DNA of 64,000 bases from XN24 sp964462675 (GTDB lineage: Bacteria; Pseudomonadota; Gammaproteobacteria; Steroidobacterales; XN24), in contig CAYWYS010000005.1 of NCBI GenBank assembly GCA_964462675.1, forward strand, positions 1-64,000. Direction: 5' to 3'. Both the position numbers and the translations under genes were made by a program. The notes under the pieces were generated by a model. The model did no database searches and was not told the origin of the DNA. It was given only the letters and a program-made list of their open reading frames with translations. Of this stretch, positions 6,717-16,672 are shown in pieces. How positions within the stretch are numbered: position 1 is the first letter of the stretch; every line of letters starts with the position of its first letter.

Positions 6717-7484
6717 CTATTTGGGCTGCATGCGGATGGCGCCGTCGAGCCGGATCGTCTCGGCGTTCAGCATTGTGTTGCTGCAGATGTAGGCCACGAG
6801 GTCGGCAAACTCCTCGGGCCGGCCGAGCCGCGACGGGAACGGCACCTGCGCGGCGAGCGACTGCTGGATGTGCTCCGGCATGCCTTCCATCATCGGCGTA
6901 AGGAACAACCCGGGCGCGATGGTATTGACGCGGATGCCGAGGCGCGCGAACTCGCGGGCCAAGGGCAGCGCCATGCCGGCGACGCCGGCCTTCGAGGCGG
7001 AGTAGGCCGCCTGCCCGATCTGTCCCTCGAACGCGGCGACCGACGCGGTGTTGACGATGACGCCGCGCTCGCCCTCGGCGTTCGGCTCGTTGTGCTGCAT
7101 GTGTGCCGCGGCCGCCTTGGCGAGCTGGAAGGTGCCGACCAGGTTGACCATGATGACCTTCGCGAAATAGTCGCCGCCCATCGGGCCGTCGCGGCCGAGC
7201 ACGCGGCCCGCACCGAGAATGCCTGCGCAGCTGACGGCCAGGTTGATGCCGCCGAAGGCCTTGGCAGCGCCATCGACACCGACCGCAACCTCGGCGTCGC
7301 TGCTGACGTCGGTCCTGAAGAACAGCGCGTTGGCGCCGAGCGCGGCCGCCGCAGCCTGTCCCTGCGCCGCGTTGACGTCGAGAATCGCGACCTTGCCGCC
7401 CTCGGCGACGATGCGCCTGGCCACGGCATGACCGAGACCCGATGCGCCGCCGGACACGACGGCCTTGAGCTTGGAGAGTTCCAT
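6717..7484 (-). CDS. Short-chain dehydrogenase, probable 3-hydroxyacyl-CoA dehydrogenase type 2
   Basis: The 255-residue protein is a classical SDR: GGASGLG at 12-18 for NAD binding, Asn114, and the catalytic Ser148, Tyr161 and Lys165 (YSASK). The sequence resembles the HSD17B10 / 2-methyl-3-hydroxybutyryl-CoA dehydrogenase group, which oxidises 3-hydroxyacyl-CoA esters in isoleucine and short fatty acid breakdown. The neighbouring thiolase would cleave the product. The operon context supports a branched-chain acyl-CoA role, but the exact substrate is inferred. It lies 54 bp before the ETF-QO gene. Confidence 0.85.
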   Translation of the reverse strand: MELSKLKAVVSGGASGLGHAVARRIVAEGGKVAILDVNAAQGQAAAAALGANALFFRTDVSSDAEVAVGVDGAAKAFGGINLAVSCAGILGAGRVLGRDGPMGGDYFAKVIMVNLVGTFQLAKAAAAHMQHNEPNAEGERGVIVNTASVAAFEGQIGQAAYSASKAGVAGMALPLAREFARLGIRVNTIAPGLFLTPMMEGMPEHIQQSLAAQVPFPSRLGRPEEFADLVAYICSNTMLNAETIRLDGAIRMQPK

Positions 7485-7544
7485 TCAGACGTTTCCTCTG
7501 GTGCAGGTGTTTCGATGCTCGCGCCGTCGCAACCGCGCGAGTTC

Positions 7545-8450
7545 TCAGGATTGCCGGTACTCCGGCAGGCGGCCGAGCCTGCTGCCGGGCTCGCGGCCGA
7601 GCTGGCCGCAGATATAGTGCCCTGCCGCGACGAGCGCGGCGAGGTCCACGCCGGTCTCGATGCCGAGGCCGTGCAGCTGGTAGACGAGGTCCTCGGTCGC
7701 GACATTGCCGGTGGCGCCCTTGGCATAGGGGCAGCCACCGAGTCCGGCGACCGAGGCGTCGACGACGGTCGCGCCGGCCTCGAGGCAGGCGAAGATGTTC
7801 GCCAGCGCCTGGCCGCGCGTGTCGTGGAAATGCACCGCGAGCCGTTCCATGCCGCATTCCCCGGCAACGGCCCACAGCAGCCGGCGCGCGGCCACCGGCG
7901 TGCCGACGCCGATCGTGTCGCCGAGCGAGACTTCATAGCAGCCAAGCTCGAACAGTGCCTGCGCGACAGCGACGACCTTGTCTTCGGCGACCGCCCCCTC
8001 GTAGGGACAGCCGAGCACACAAGAGATGTAGCCGCGGATACGCAGGCCGTGCGTCAGCGCAGGCCCGGCCAGCTCGCGAATGCGCGCCAGGCTGCCGGCG
8101 ATCGAAGCGTTGATGTTCTTGTGGTTGAAGGTCTCGGAGGCGGCCGTGAACACGGCGATCTCCTCGGCGCCGGCCGCGATGGCACGCTCGAGGCCCTGCA
8201 GGTTCGGGACCAGCACCGGGTAGGCGACGCCGGGCCGGCGCTGGAGGCCGGCGTAGACCTCTGCGGCGTCAGCCAGCTGCGGGATCCAGCGCGGGCTGAC
8301 GAAGCTCGTTGCCTCGACGGCCGGCAGGCCGGCCGCGGCCAGCCGCTCGATGAACTGGATCTTGACGGCCGCGGGAACGATCGCCGGCTCGTTCTGCAGG
8401 CCATCGCGTGGCCCGACTTCGACGATCCTCACCATCGTCGGCAGCGACAT
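7545..8450 (-). CDS. liuE: Hydroxymethylglutaryl-CoA lyase
   Basis: The 301-residue protein splits HMG-CoA into acetoacetate and acetyl-CoA, the last leucine-specific step. It starts with the TIM-barrel motif VEVGPRDGLQNE and ends with the loop GLGGCPYAKGATGNVATED, whose cysteine is the conserved active-site residue. ATG at 8450 lies one base after the carboxylase stop and begins the family N-terminus; an upstream frame would read through the carboxylase end. Length fits bacterial MvaB/LiuE. Confidence 0.95.
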   Translation of the reverse strand: MSLPTMVRIVEVGPRDGLQNEPAIVPAAVKIQFIERLAAAGLPAVEATSFVSPRWIPQLADAAEVYAGLQRRPGVAYPVLVPNLQGLERAIAAGAEEIAVFTAASETFNHKNINASIAGSLARIRELAGPALTHGLRIRGYISCVLGCPYEGAVAEDKVVAVAQALFELGCYEVSLGDTIGVGTPVAARRLLWAVAGECGMERLAVHFHDTRGQALANIFACLEAGATVVDASVAGLGGCPYAKGATGNVATEDLVYQLHGLGIETGVDLAALVAAGHYICGQLGREPGSRLGRLPEYRQS

Positions 8451-8451
8451 C

Positions 8452-10443
<1,992 letters not shown>

Positions 10444-10457
10444 GCGCAACCCCTCCG

Positions 10458-11300
10458 TCACCCCGAATCCTCTCCGCGCCTCTGCGTCTCTGCGGGCGTC
10501 TCCGCGGCCGCGCGGACCCACTTCGGCGCCCGCTTCTCGAGGAACGCTGCCAGCCCCTCCTGGCCCTCGGCGGAGACGCGCAGCTGGGCGATGATCTGCG
10601 CCGTGCGATGCTTCAATGCCTCGTCGGCCGAAATCGCACCGCCCTCGACCGTAAAGATCAGTTCCTTGCTTTCCCTGAGCGCGTTCGGGCCGCCCTTCAG
10701 CAGCATACCGAGCTGGTGCTCGAGCGCGGCATCGAGCTTGTTTGGCTTGGCGATCTCGTGGACCAGGCCGACGCGGCGCGCCAGCTTGGCGTCCATCGCC
10801 TCGGCGCTGAGGAACAGCCGGCGCGCATTGCGCTCGCCGATGGCCGTGATCACGTAGGGGCTGATCACCGCGGGGACCAGGCCGAGCCGGACTTCCGACA
10901 GCGCGAAGCGCGCCTCGTTGCTGGCAATCGCGATGTCGCAGCAGGCGATCAGCCCGACGCCGCCGCCGTAGGCGTGCCCGTTGACACGGGCGACGGTAGG
11001 CAGGGGCATGGAGTTCAGCAGCGACATCAAATCGGCGAGGTGCAGCGCATCCTCGATGTTCTCCTCCTCGCTGCAGCCCGCCATCGATCGCATCCAGTGC
11101 ACGTCGGCGCCGGCCGAGAAGGACCGCCCAGCGCCCGTCAGCACGATGATGCGCGCATCGCCGCGCTCCTTGAGCCCGACCAGCGATTCCGTCAGCCGCG
11201 CCACCAGTGCCGCGTCGAAGGCGTTATGGACCGCCGGGCGGTTCAGCGTCAGTGTCGCGATGCCGCGACGATCGACTGCCAGCAGAACATTGTTGTCCAT
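10458..11300 (-). CDS. liuC: Methylglutaconyl-CoA hydratase (enoyl-CoA hydratase family)
   Basis: The 280-residue crotonase-fold protein hydrates 3-methylglutaconyl-CoA to HMG-CoA. NRPAVHNAFD, the oxyanion-hole segment AGRSFSAGADVHWM and the VNGHAYGGGVGLIACCDIAIAS block are all present. The placement between liuB and liuD and the sequence RFALSEVRLGLVPAVISPYV fit LiuC. The last 18 residues (AAAETPAETQRRGEDSG-like) look like a low-complexity tail and are not part of the fold. ATG at 11300 is preferred to an upstream frame that overlaps liuB. Confidence 0.93.
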   Translation of the reverse strand: MDNNVLLAVDRRGIATLTLNRPAVHNAFDAALVARLTESLVGLKERGDARIIVLTGAGRSFSAGADVHWMRSMAGCSEEENIEDALHLADLMSLLNSMPLPTVARVNGHAYGGGVGLIACCDIAIASNEARFALSEVRLGLVPAVISPYVITAIGERNARRLFLSAEAMDAKLARRVGLVHEIAKPNKLDAALEHQLGMLLKGGPNALRESKELIFTVEGGAISADEALKHRTAQIIAQLRVSAEGQEGLAAFLEKRAPKWVRAAAETPAETQRRGEDSG

Positions 11301-11310
11301 GAGGGGGCGG

Positions 11311-12921
11311 TTACATCCTGAATATGCCGTAGGGACCTTCGCCGGCCGGCGGCGCGTTGCGCACTGCCGACAGCGCGAGGCCGAGCACCCGGCGCGTGTC
11401 GGCCGGGTCGATGACGCCGTCATCCCAGAGCCGCGCGGTAGCGTAGTAGGGGTGGCCCTGGGTCTCGTACTGCCCGCGGATCTCGGCGCGGAACTTTGCT
11501 TCCTGGTCTTCCGGCCAGTCCGTGCCGCGCGCCGCCAGCCCGTCGCGGCGCACGGTCGCCAGCACGCTGGCGGCCTGCTCGCCGCCCATCACCGAGATGC
11601 GCGCGTTTGGCCAGGTCCACAGGAACCGCCCGCCATAGGCCCGGCCGCACATCGCATAGTTGCCGGCGCCGAACGAGCCGCCGATGACGACGGTCAGCTT
11701 CGGCACTGTCGCGGTCGCGACCGCATTGACCATCTTCGCGCCATCCTTGGCAATGCCGGCGTGCTCGTACTTGCGGCCGACCATGAAGCCGGTGATGTTC
11801 TGCAGGAACAGCAGCGGCACGCCGCGCCGGTTGCACAGCTGGATGAAGTGCGCGCCCTTCAGCGCCGACTCCGAGAACAGGATGCCGTTGTTGGCGAGGA
11901 TCCCGACCGGGTAGCCGTGGATGCGCGCGAAACCGCAGGTCAGCGTCTTGCCATACAGCGGCTTGAACTCGGTCAGCGCCGAGCCGTCGACCAGCCGGGC
12001 GATGACCTCGCGCACGTCGTAGGGATAGCGCGTGTCCTGCGGGACGATGCCGTAGAGCTCCTCGGCCGGGTAGAGCGGCGCGACCGGCTCCGATACCTCG
12101 CCGTGAGACGGCTTGACGCGGTTCAGCGTCGCGACCAGCTCGCGCGCGATCGCCAGCGCGTGGGCGTCGTTGTTGGCCAGATGGTCGGTGACGCCGGAGA
12201 TCCTGCTGTGCACCTCGCCGCCGCCGAGCGTCTCGGCATCGACTTCCTCGCCGGTCGCTGCCTTCACGAGTGGCGGGCCGCCGAGAAAGATCGTGCCCTG
12301 GTTGCGGACGATAATCGCCTCGTCGCACATCGCCGGCACATAGGCACCGCCGGCAGTGCACGAGCCCATGACGACCGCGATCTGCGGAATGTTGGCGGCC
12401 GACATCCGCGCCTGGTTGTAGAAAATGCGCCCGAAATGGTCGCGGTCCGGGAAGACCTCGTCCTGCAGCGGCAGGAACGCGCCACCGGAATCCACCAGGT
12501 AAATGCAGGGCAGGTGGTTATCGAGCGCCACCTCCTGCGCGCGCAGGTGCTTCTTCACCGTCAGCGGGAAATAGGTGCCGCCCTTGACGGTGGCGTCGTT
12601 GGCGACGATGACGACCTCGCGCCCCGAGACGCGGCCGATGCCCGTGATGATGCCCGCCGCGGGCGCCTCGTCGCCGTACAGGCCGTGCGCCGCCAGCGGC
12701 GACAGCTCGAGGAAGGCGCTGCCCGGGTCGAGCAGCGCGTCGACGCGCTCGCGCGGCAAGAGCTTGCCGCGCCCCGCGTGGCGTTCCCGCGCGCGCTCGC
12801 CGCCGCCGAGCGCCACGCGTGCCACCTGGCTGCGGAGGTCCTCGACCAGCGCCTCCATGTGGCGACGATTGGCGACGAACTCCTCGCCCGACGTCCGGAT
12901 GGCGGTGGCCAGCACCGGCAT
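11311..12921 (-). CDS. liuB: Methylcrotonyl-CoA carboxylase, carboxyltransferase beta subunit
   Basis: The 536-residue protein transfers CO2 from biotin on LiuD to 3-methylcrotonyl-CoA. Both crotonase-like halves of the carboxyltransferase are visible: GKLLPRERVDALLDPGS, GGTYFPLTVKKHLRAQEVA and GGAFLPLQDEVFPDRDHFG in the first half, and NNGILFSESALKGAHFIQLC and GGSFGAGNYAMCGRAY in the second. These segments separate it from propionyl-CoA carboxylase beta. Full length. Five bases separate it from the upstream thiolase. Confidence 0.96.
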   Translation of the reverse strand: MPVLATAIRTSGEEFVANRRHMEALVEDLRSQVARVALGGGERARERHAGRGKLLPRERVDALLDPGSAFLELSPLAAHGLYGDEAPAAGIITGIGRVSGREVVIVANDATVKGGTYFPLTVKKHLRAQEVALDNHLPCIYLVDSGGAFLPLQDEVFPDRDHFGRIFYNQARMSAANIPQIAVVMGSCTAGGAYVPAMCDEAIIVRNQGTIFLGGPPLVKAATGEEVDAETLGGGEVHSRISGVTDHLANNDAHALAIARELVATLNRVKPSHGEVSEPVAPLYPAEELYGIVPQDTRYPYDVREVIARLVDGSALTEFKPLYGKTLTCGFARIHGYPVGILANNGILFSESALKGAHFIQLCNRRGVPLLFLQNITGFMVGRKYEHAGIAKDGAKMVNAVATATVPKLTVVIGGSFGAGNYAMCGRAYGGRFLWTWPNARISVMGGEQAASVLATVRRDGLAARGTDWPEDQEAKFRAEIRGQYETQGHPYYATARLWDDGVIDPADTRRVLGLALSAVRNAPPAGEGPYGIFRM

Positions 12922-12926
12922 CGTGA

Positions 12927-14105
12927 TCAGAACGCTTCGACGGCGACGGCGGTGGCTTCACCGCCGCCGATGCACAGCGAGGCCACGCCGCGCTTCAGGC
13001 CGCGCGCGCGCAGCGCGTGCACCAGCGTCACCAGCAGCCGCGCGCCGGTCGCGCCGATCGGGTGACCGAGCGCGCAGGCGCCGCCGTTGACGTTCACCTT
13101 CGCGTGATCGAGCCCGAGGTCGTGGATCGCGGCCATCGTGACGATCGCGAAGGCCTCGTTGATCTCGTACAGGTCGACGTCATCCGCCTGCCATCCAAGT
13201 CGCGCCAGCAGCTGCTGCATCGCGGATACCGGCGCAGTCGTGAACCAGTCCGGCGCGTGTGCGAAACCGCCGTGGCCGACGATCCGCGCCAGCGGCTCGA
13301 GGCCGCGGCGCGCGGCCTCGGCCTCGGTCATCAAGAGCAGCGCGGCGGCGCCGTCGGAGATCGACGAGGACGATGCGGCGGTGACGGTGCCGTCCTTGCG
13401 GAACGCCGGGCGCATCGTCCTGATCTTGTCGAGCTCACAACGGCCGGGCTCCTCGTCCTTGCTGACGAGCTGCTCGCCGCGGCGCGTCTTGACGGCCACC
13501 GGCACGATCTCGGCCTCGAAGGCACCGTCGACGGCCTGCAAGGCGCGCTCGACGCTCGCGATCGAGAACGCGTCCTGGGCCTCGCGGGTGAAGCCGTACT
13601 TGTCGGCGGTCAGCTCGGCGAAGTGGCCCATCATGTTGCCGTCGTAGGGGTTCTGCAGGCCGTCGTAGAACATGTGATCCAGCACTTCCTGGTGGCCCAT
13701 GCGGTAGCCGGCGCGCGCCTTCGGCAGCAGGTACGGTGCGTTGCTCATGGACTCCATGCCGCCCGCCAGCACGATCTTGGCGGAGCTGGCTCGCAGCAGG
13801 TCATGGCCGAACATCGCGGCCTTCATGCCGGAACCGCAGACCTTGTTGACCGTCGTGCAGCCGACCGAGTCGGGCAAGCCGGCCGCGAGCGCCGCCTGGC
13901 GCGCCGGCGCCTGGCCGATCCCGGCGGGCAGCACGCAACCGATGATCGCCTCGGACACTTCCTCGGGCGCGAGGCGGGCGTCGGCCAGCGTGGCACGGAT
14001 CGCGGCGGCCGCGAGCTGGGGCGCCGACAGCGGGCTCAGGCCGCCCTGGAAGGCGCCGATCGGGCTGCGGCGCGCGGCCGCGATGACGATGCTGTCTTTG
14101 CTCAT
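12927..14105 (-). CDS. Acetyl-CoA acetyltransferase (thiolase)
   Basis: The 392-residue protein has the degradative thiolase architecture. Cys90 in VNKVCGSGMK is the acylated nucleophile, GGMESMSNAPYLL is the CoA loop, and the C-terminal ALGHPIGATGAR and LCIGGGEATA segments carry the catalytic His and second Cys. It can cleave acetoacetyl-CoA formed after leucine degradation or 2-methylacetoacetyl-CoA from isoleucine. It sits between isovaleryl-CoA dehydrogenase and liuB, so it probably completes the pathway to acetyl-CoA. A synthetic direction cannot be excluded. Confidence 0.93.
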   Translation of the reverse strand: MSKDSIVIAAARRSPIGAFQGGLSPLSAPQLAAAAIRATLADARLAPEEVSEAIIGCVLPAGIGQAPARQAALAAGLPDSVGCTTVNKVCGSGMKAAMFGHDLLRASSAKIVLAGGMESMSNAPYLLPKARAGYRMGHQEVLDHMFYDGLQNPYDGNMMGHFAELTADKYGFTREAQDAFSIASVERALQAVDGAFEAEIVPVAVKTRRGEQLVSKDEEPGRCELDKIRTMRPAFRKDGTVTAASSSSISDGAAALLLMTEAEAARRGLEPLARIVGHGGFAHAPDWFTTAPVSAMQQLLARLGWQADDVDLYEINEAFAIVTMAAIHDLGLDHAKVNVNGGACALGHPIGATGARLLVTLVHALRARGLKRGVASLCIGGGEATAVAVEAF

Positions 14106-14115
14106 GATTCGCTCC

Positions 14116-15297
14116 TTAACTCGCCTGGTCGCGGCCGCCGGTGGCGCGAAACAGCTCGCGGCCGATCAGCATGCGACGAATCTCGCTGGTCCCGGCGCCA
14201 ATTTCGTAAAGCTTTGCATCGCGCAGCAGCCGGCCCGTCGGGTAATCGTTGATGTAGCCGTTGCCGCCGAGCGCCTGGATCGCCTCGAGTGCAAGATCGA
14301 CGGCGGACTTCGAGGCCAGCAGCAGGCAGGCGGCTGCATCGGAACGCGTCGGCTCGCCGCGGTCGAACTGCCCGGCGACCCGGTAGGTGAAGGCGCGCGC
14401 GGACTGCAGCGCGGTGTACATGTCGGCGACCTTGGCCTGCATGATGCCGAAGCTGCCGATCGGCTGGCCGAACTGCTTGCGCTCGTGGAGGTAGGGCAGC
14501 ACGACGTCCATGCAGGCCTGCATGATGCCGATCGGGCCGGCCGACAGCACCAGCCGCTCCGAGTCCAGGCCGCGCATGAGAATGTAGGTGCCGCGATCGA
14601 CCTCGCCGAGCACGTTCTCCGCCGGGATCTCGCAGTCCTCGAACACCAGCTCGCAGGTGTTGGAGCCGCGCATGCCGAGCTTGTCCAGCTTCTGCGCGGT
14701 GCGAAAGCCCTTCATGCCCTTCTCGACGATGAAGGCGGTGATGCTCTTCGAGCCGAGCGCCGGATCGCTGGTGCGCATGTACACGATCAGCACCGAGGCC
14801 TCGGGGCCGTTGGTGATCCACATCTTCGAGCCGTTCGCGATCCAGGTGTCGCCGCGGCGTTCGGCGCGGCAGGCGATCGAGCCCACCACGTCGGAGCCCG
14901 CGCCCGGCTCGGACATGGCCAGCGCCCCGACCCACTCTCCTGAGCACAGCTTCGGCAGGTACTTGCGCTTTTGCGCCTCGGTGCCGTTCAGGTACAGGTT
15001 GTTGACGCACAGGTTGGAGTGCGCGCCATAGGACAGTCCGACCGAGGCGGAGGCGCGCGAGATCTCCTCCATCGCGACGCAGTGCGCGAGGTAGCCGAGC
15101 CCCGAGCCGCCGTACTCCTCGGCGACGGTGATGCCCAGGAGGCCCACCTCCCCCAGCGCCGTCCAGAGCTGCTGCGGGAACTCGTTGCGCTCGTCGATCT
15201 CGGCGGCGAGCGGCGCAACGCGCTCCTCGGCAAAGCGCCGCACGGCCTCGCGCAGCATGTCGAGATCCTCGCCCAGGCCGGTGTTGAACACGCTCAT
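14116..15297 (-). CDS. liuA: Isovaleryl-CoA dehydrogenase
   Basis: The 393-residue FAD enzyme oxidises isovaleryl-CoA to 3-methylcrotonyl-CoA and gives electrons to ETF. Typical acyl-CoA dehydrogenase blocks are seen: EEYGGSGLGYLAHCVAMEEI, LAMSEPGAGSDV, KMWITNG and QALGGNGYINDYPTGRLLRDAK. The catalytic base glutamate lies in GLDSERLVLSAGP, in the helix position diagnostic for isovaleryl-CoA dehydrogenase rather than near the C-terminus. Full length, and 7 bp downstream of leucine dehydrogenase. Confidence 0.96.
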   Translation of the reverse strand: MSVFNTGLGEDLDMLREAVRRFAEERVAPLAAEIDERNEFPQQLWTALGEVGLLGITVAEEYGGSGLGYLAHCVAMEEISRASASVGLSYGAHSNLCVNNLYLNGTEAQKRKYLPKLCSGEWVGALAMSEPGAGSDVVGSIACRAERRGDTWIANGSKMWITNGPEASVLIVYMRTSDPALGSKSITAFIVEKGMKGFRTAQKLDKLGMRGSNTCELVFEDCEIPAENVLGEVDRGTYILMRGLDSERLVLSAGPIGIMQACMDVVLPYLHERKQFGQPIGSFGIMQAKVADMYTALQSARAFTYRVAGQFDRGEPTRSDAAACLLLASKSAVDLALEAIQALGGNGYINDYPTGRLLRDAKLYEIGAGTSEIRRMLIGRELFRATGGRDQAS

Positions 15298-15304
15298 CGG
15301 CGGC

Positions 15305-16426
15305 CTATTCCTCGGCAGCGGTGGTGTGGGTGCGGCGCCCGGACAGGCGGTCCTTGAAGCGCTTGGAATAAGGGATCTTGACCTTGGTGATCATCGCGAT
15401 GCGCTCCTCGGCGAGGCGGTCGGCGGCCTTCCAGGTGGGGATTCCATCGCGCTCGGCGAGCAGGAAGATGCGGCCGATGATGTCGCGGATGCTGGACACC
15501 GTGCGGTAGGCGCGGTCGCGGTCGTAGCCCTGCAGCTCGATGGCGACGTTCATCAGGCCGCCGGCGTTGATGGCGTAGTCCGGCGCGTAGAGAATGCCGC
15601 GTTCCTCGAGCGCGGTGCCGAACTCGTTGCTCTCGAGCTGGTTGTTCGCGCTTCCTGCGACGATGTCGAATTTGAAGCGCGGCAGGGTTTTCTCGTTCAC
15701 CACGCCGCCCAGCGCGCAGGGCGAGAACACGTTCGCATCCACGTCATAGATCTGGTCGGTGGAGACGGCCTCGGCGCCGAACTCGTCGACGATGTGCTGC
15801 ACCCGTTCGGCGTTGATGTCGCAGATGAACACCTTCGCGCCGGCCTCGGAGAGGAACTTGGTCAGGTAGTAGCCGACGCTGCCGGCGCCCTGCACCGCGA
15901 AGCTGACCTTGCCCGGATCGTCGTGGCCGTACTTCTTCGTCAGGCAGGCCTTGATGCCCTGCAGGGTGCCGAAGGCCGTGAAGGGCGAGGGGTCGCCGCT
16001 GCCGCCGTGCACCCGGTGTACGCCCACGACGCGGTCGGTCTCCTGGAAGATGTGGTCCATGTCATCGACCGTGGTGCCGACGTCCTCGGCGGTGATGTAG
16101 CGGCCGCCGAGGGAGCCGATGAAGCGGCCGAAGGCGCGGAACAGGCCCTCGCTCTTGTCCTTCGCCGGGTCGCCGATCAGCACGGCCTTGCCGCCGCCGA
16201 GATTCAGGCCCGACACTGCCGCCTTGTAGGTCATTCCGCGCGACAGGCGCAGCACGTCGGTCAGAGCCTCGTCCTCGCTGGCGTAGGGCCACATGCGGAG
16301 GCCGCCGAGGGCCGGCCCGAGCGCCGTATTGTGGATCGCAACGATGGCTTTCAGGCCACTATCCTTGTGCTGGAAAAACACCACCTGCTCGTGGCCCATG
16401 CCTTCGAGCTGCTGGAAGACGTTCAT
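15305..16426 (-). CDS. Leucine (branched-chain amino acid) dehydrogenase
   Basis: The 373-residue protein deaminates leucine to 4-methyl-2-oxopentanoate with NAD. The substrate domain has GPALGGLRMWPY and GMTYKAAVSGLNLGGGKAV with the catalytic lysine; the nucleotide domain has VQGAGSVGYYL and the APDYAINAGGLMNVA segment. Relatives act on valine or phenylalanine, but the operon argues for leucine. ATG at 16426 is selected for the AGGAGG about ten bases upstream; frames upstream lack family sequence. It is the first gene of the operon, so amino acid deamination and acyl-CoA oxidation are co-expressed. The ketoacid dehydrogenase complex is not in this window. Confidence 0.92.
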   Translation of the reverse strand: MNVFQQLEGMGHEQVVFFQHKDSGLKAIVAIHNTALGPALGGLRMWPYASEDEALTDVLRLSRGMTYKAAVSGLNLGGGKAVLIGDPAKDKSEGLFRAFGRFIGSLGGRYITAEDVGTTVDDMDHIFQETDRVVGVHRVHGGSGDPSPFTAFGTLQGIKACLTKKYGHDDPGKVSFAVQGAGSVGYYLTKFLSEAGAKVFICDINAERVQHIVDEFGAEAVSTDQIYDVDANVFSPCALGGVVNEKTLPRFKFDIVAGSANNQLESNEFGTALEERGILYAPDYAINAGGLMNVAIELQGYDRDRAYRTVSSIRDIIGRIFLLAERDGIPTWKAADRLAEERIAMITKVKIPYSKRFKDRLSGRRTHTTAAEE

Positions 16427-16672
16427 TCGGGAGGCCTCCTGGAGTCTGGTCGCTGTCATTGCGTCCGCCGGCGTGGTCGTTATTCTGGTGAGCGGCGCGT
16501 GCGGGCCCGTGGCGGGGCGGCGCATCGGGTCGTGCGATTATAGCGGGGCGGCAAAACGCGTGCATTCCCGCGGGGTTATGCCGCATCGCAACATCCGCTC
16601 GGCTTGCCGGGCAGTTCCATATACAATGAGAATCATTCGCGAATGGGCGGATGACCGTACCGGAGCCACGCC
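16427..16672. promoter_or_regulatory. Divergent control region between the leucine operon and icmF
   Basis: This 246-bp gap separates two outward-facing units. On the minus strand a perfect TATAAT (16542-16537) lies 111 bp before leucine dehydrogenase, without a convincing -35 box, which suggests activator dependence. On the plus strand TACAAT (16622-16627) lies 45 bp before icmF, also with a weak -35. No MerR-type palindrome of the LiuR kind is obvious and no regulator gene is adjacent. Confidence 0.45.
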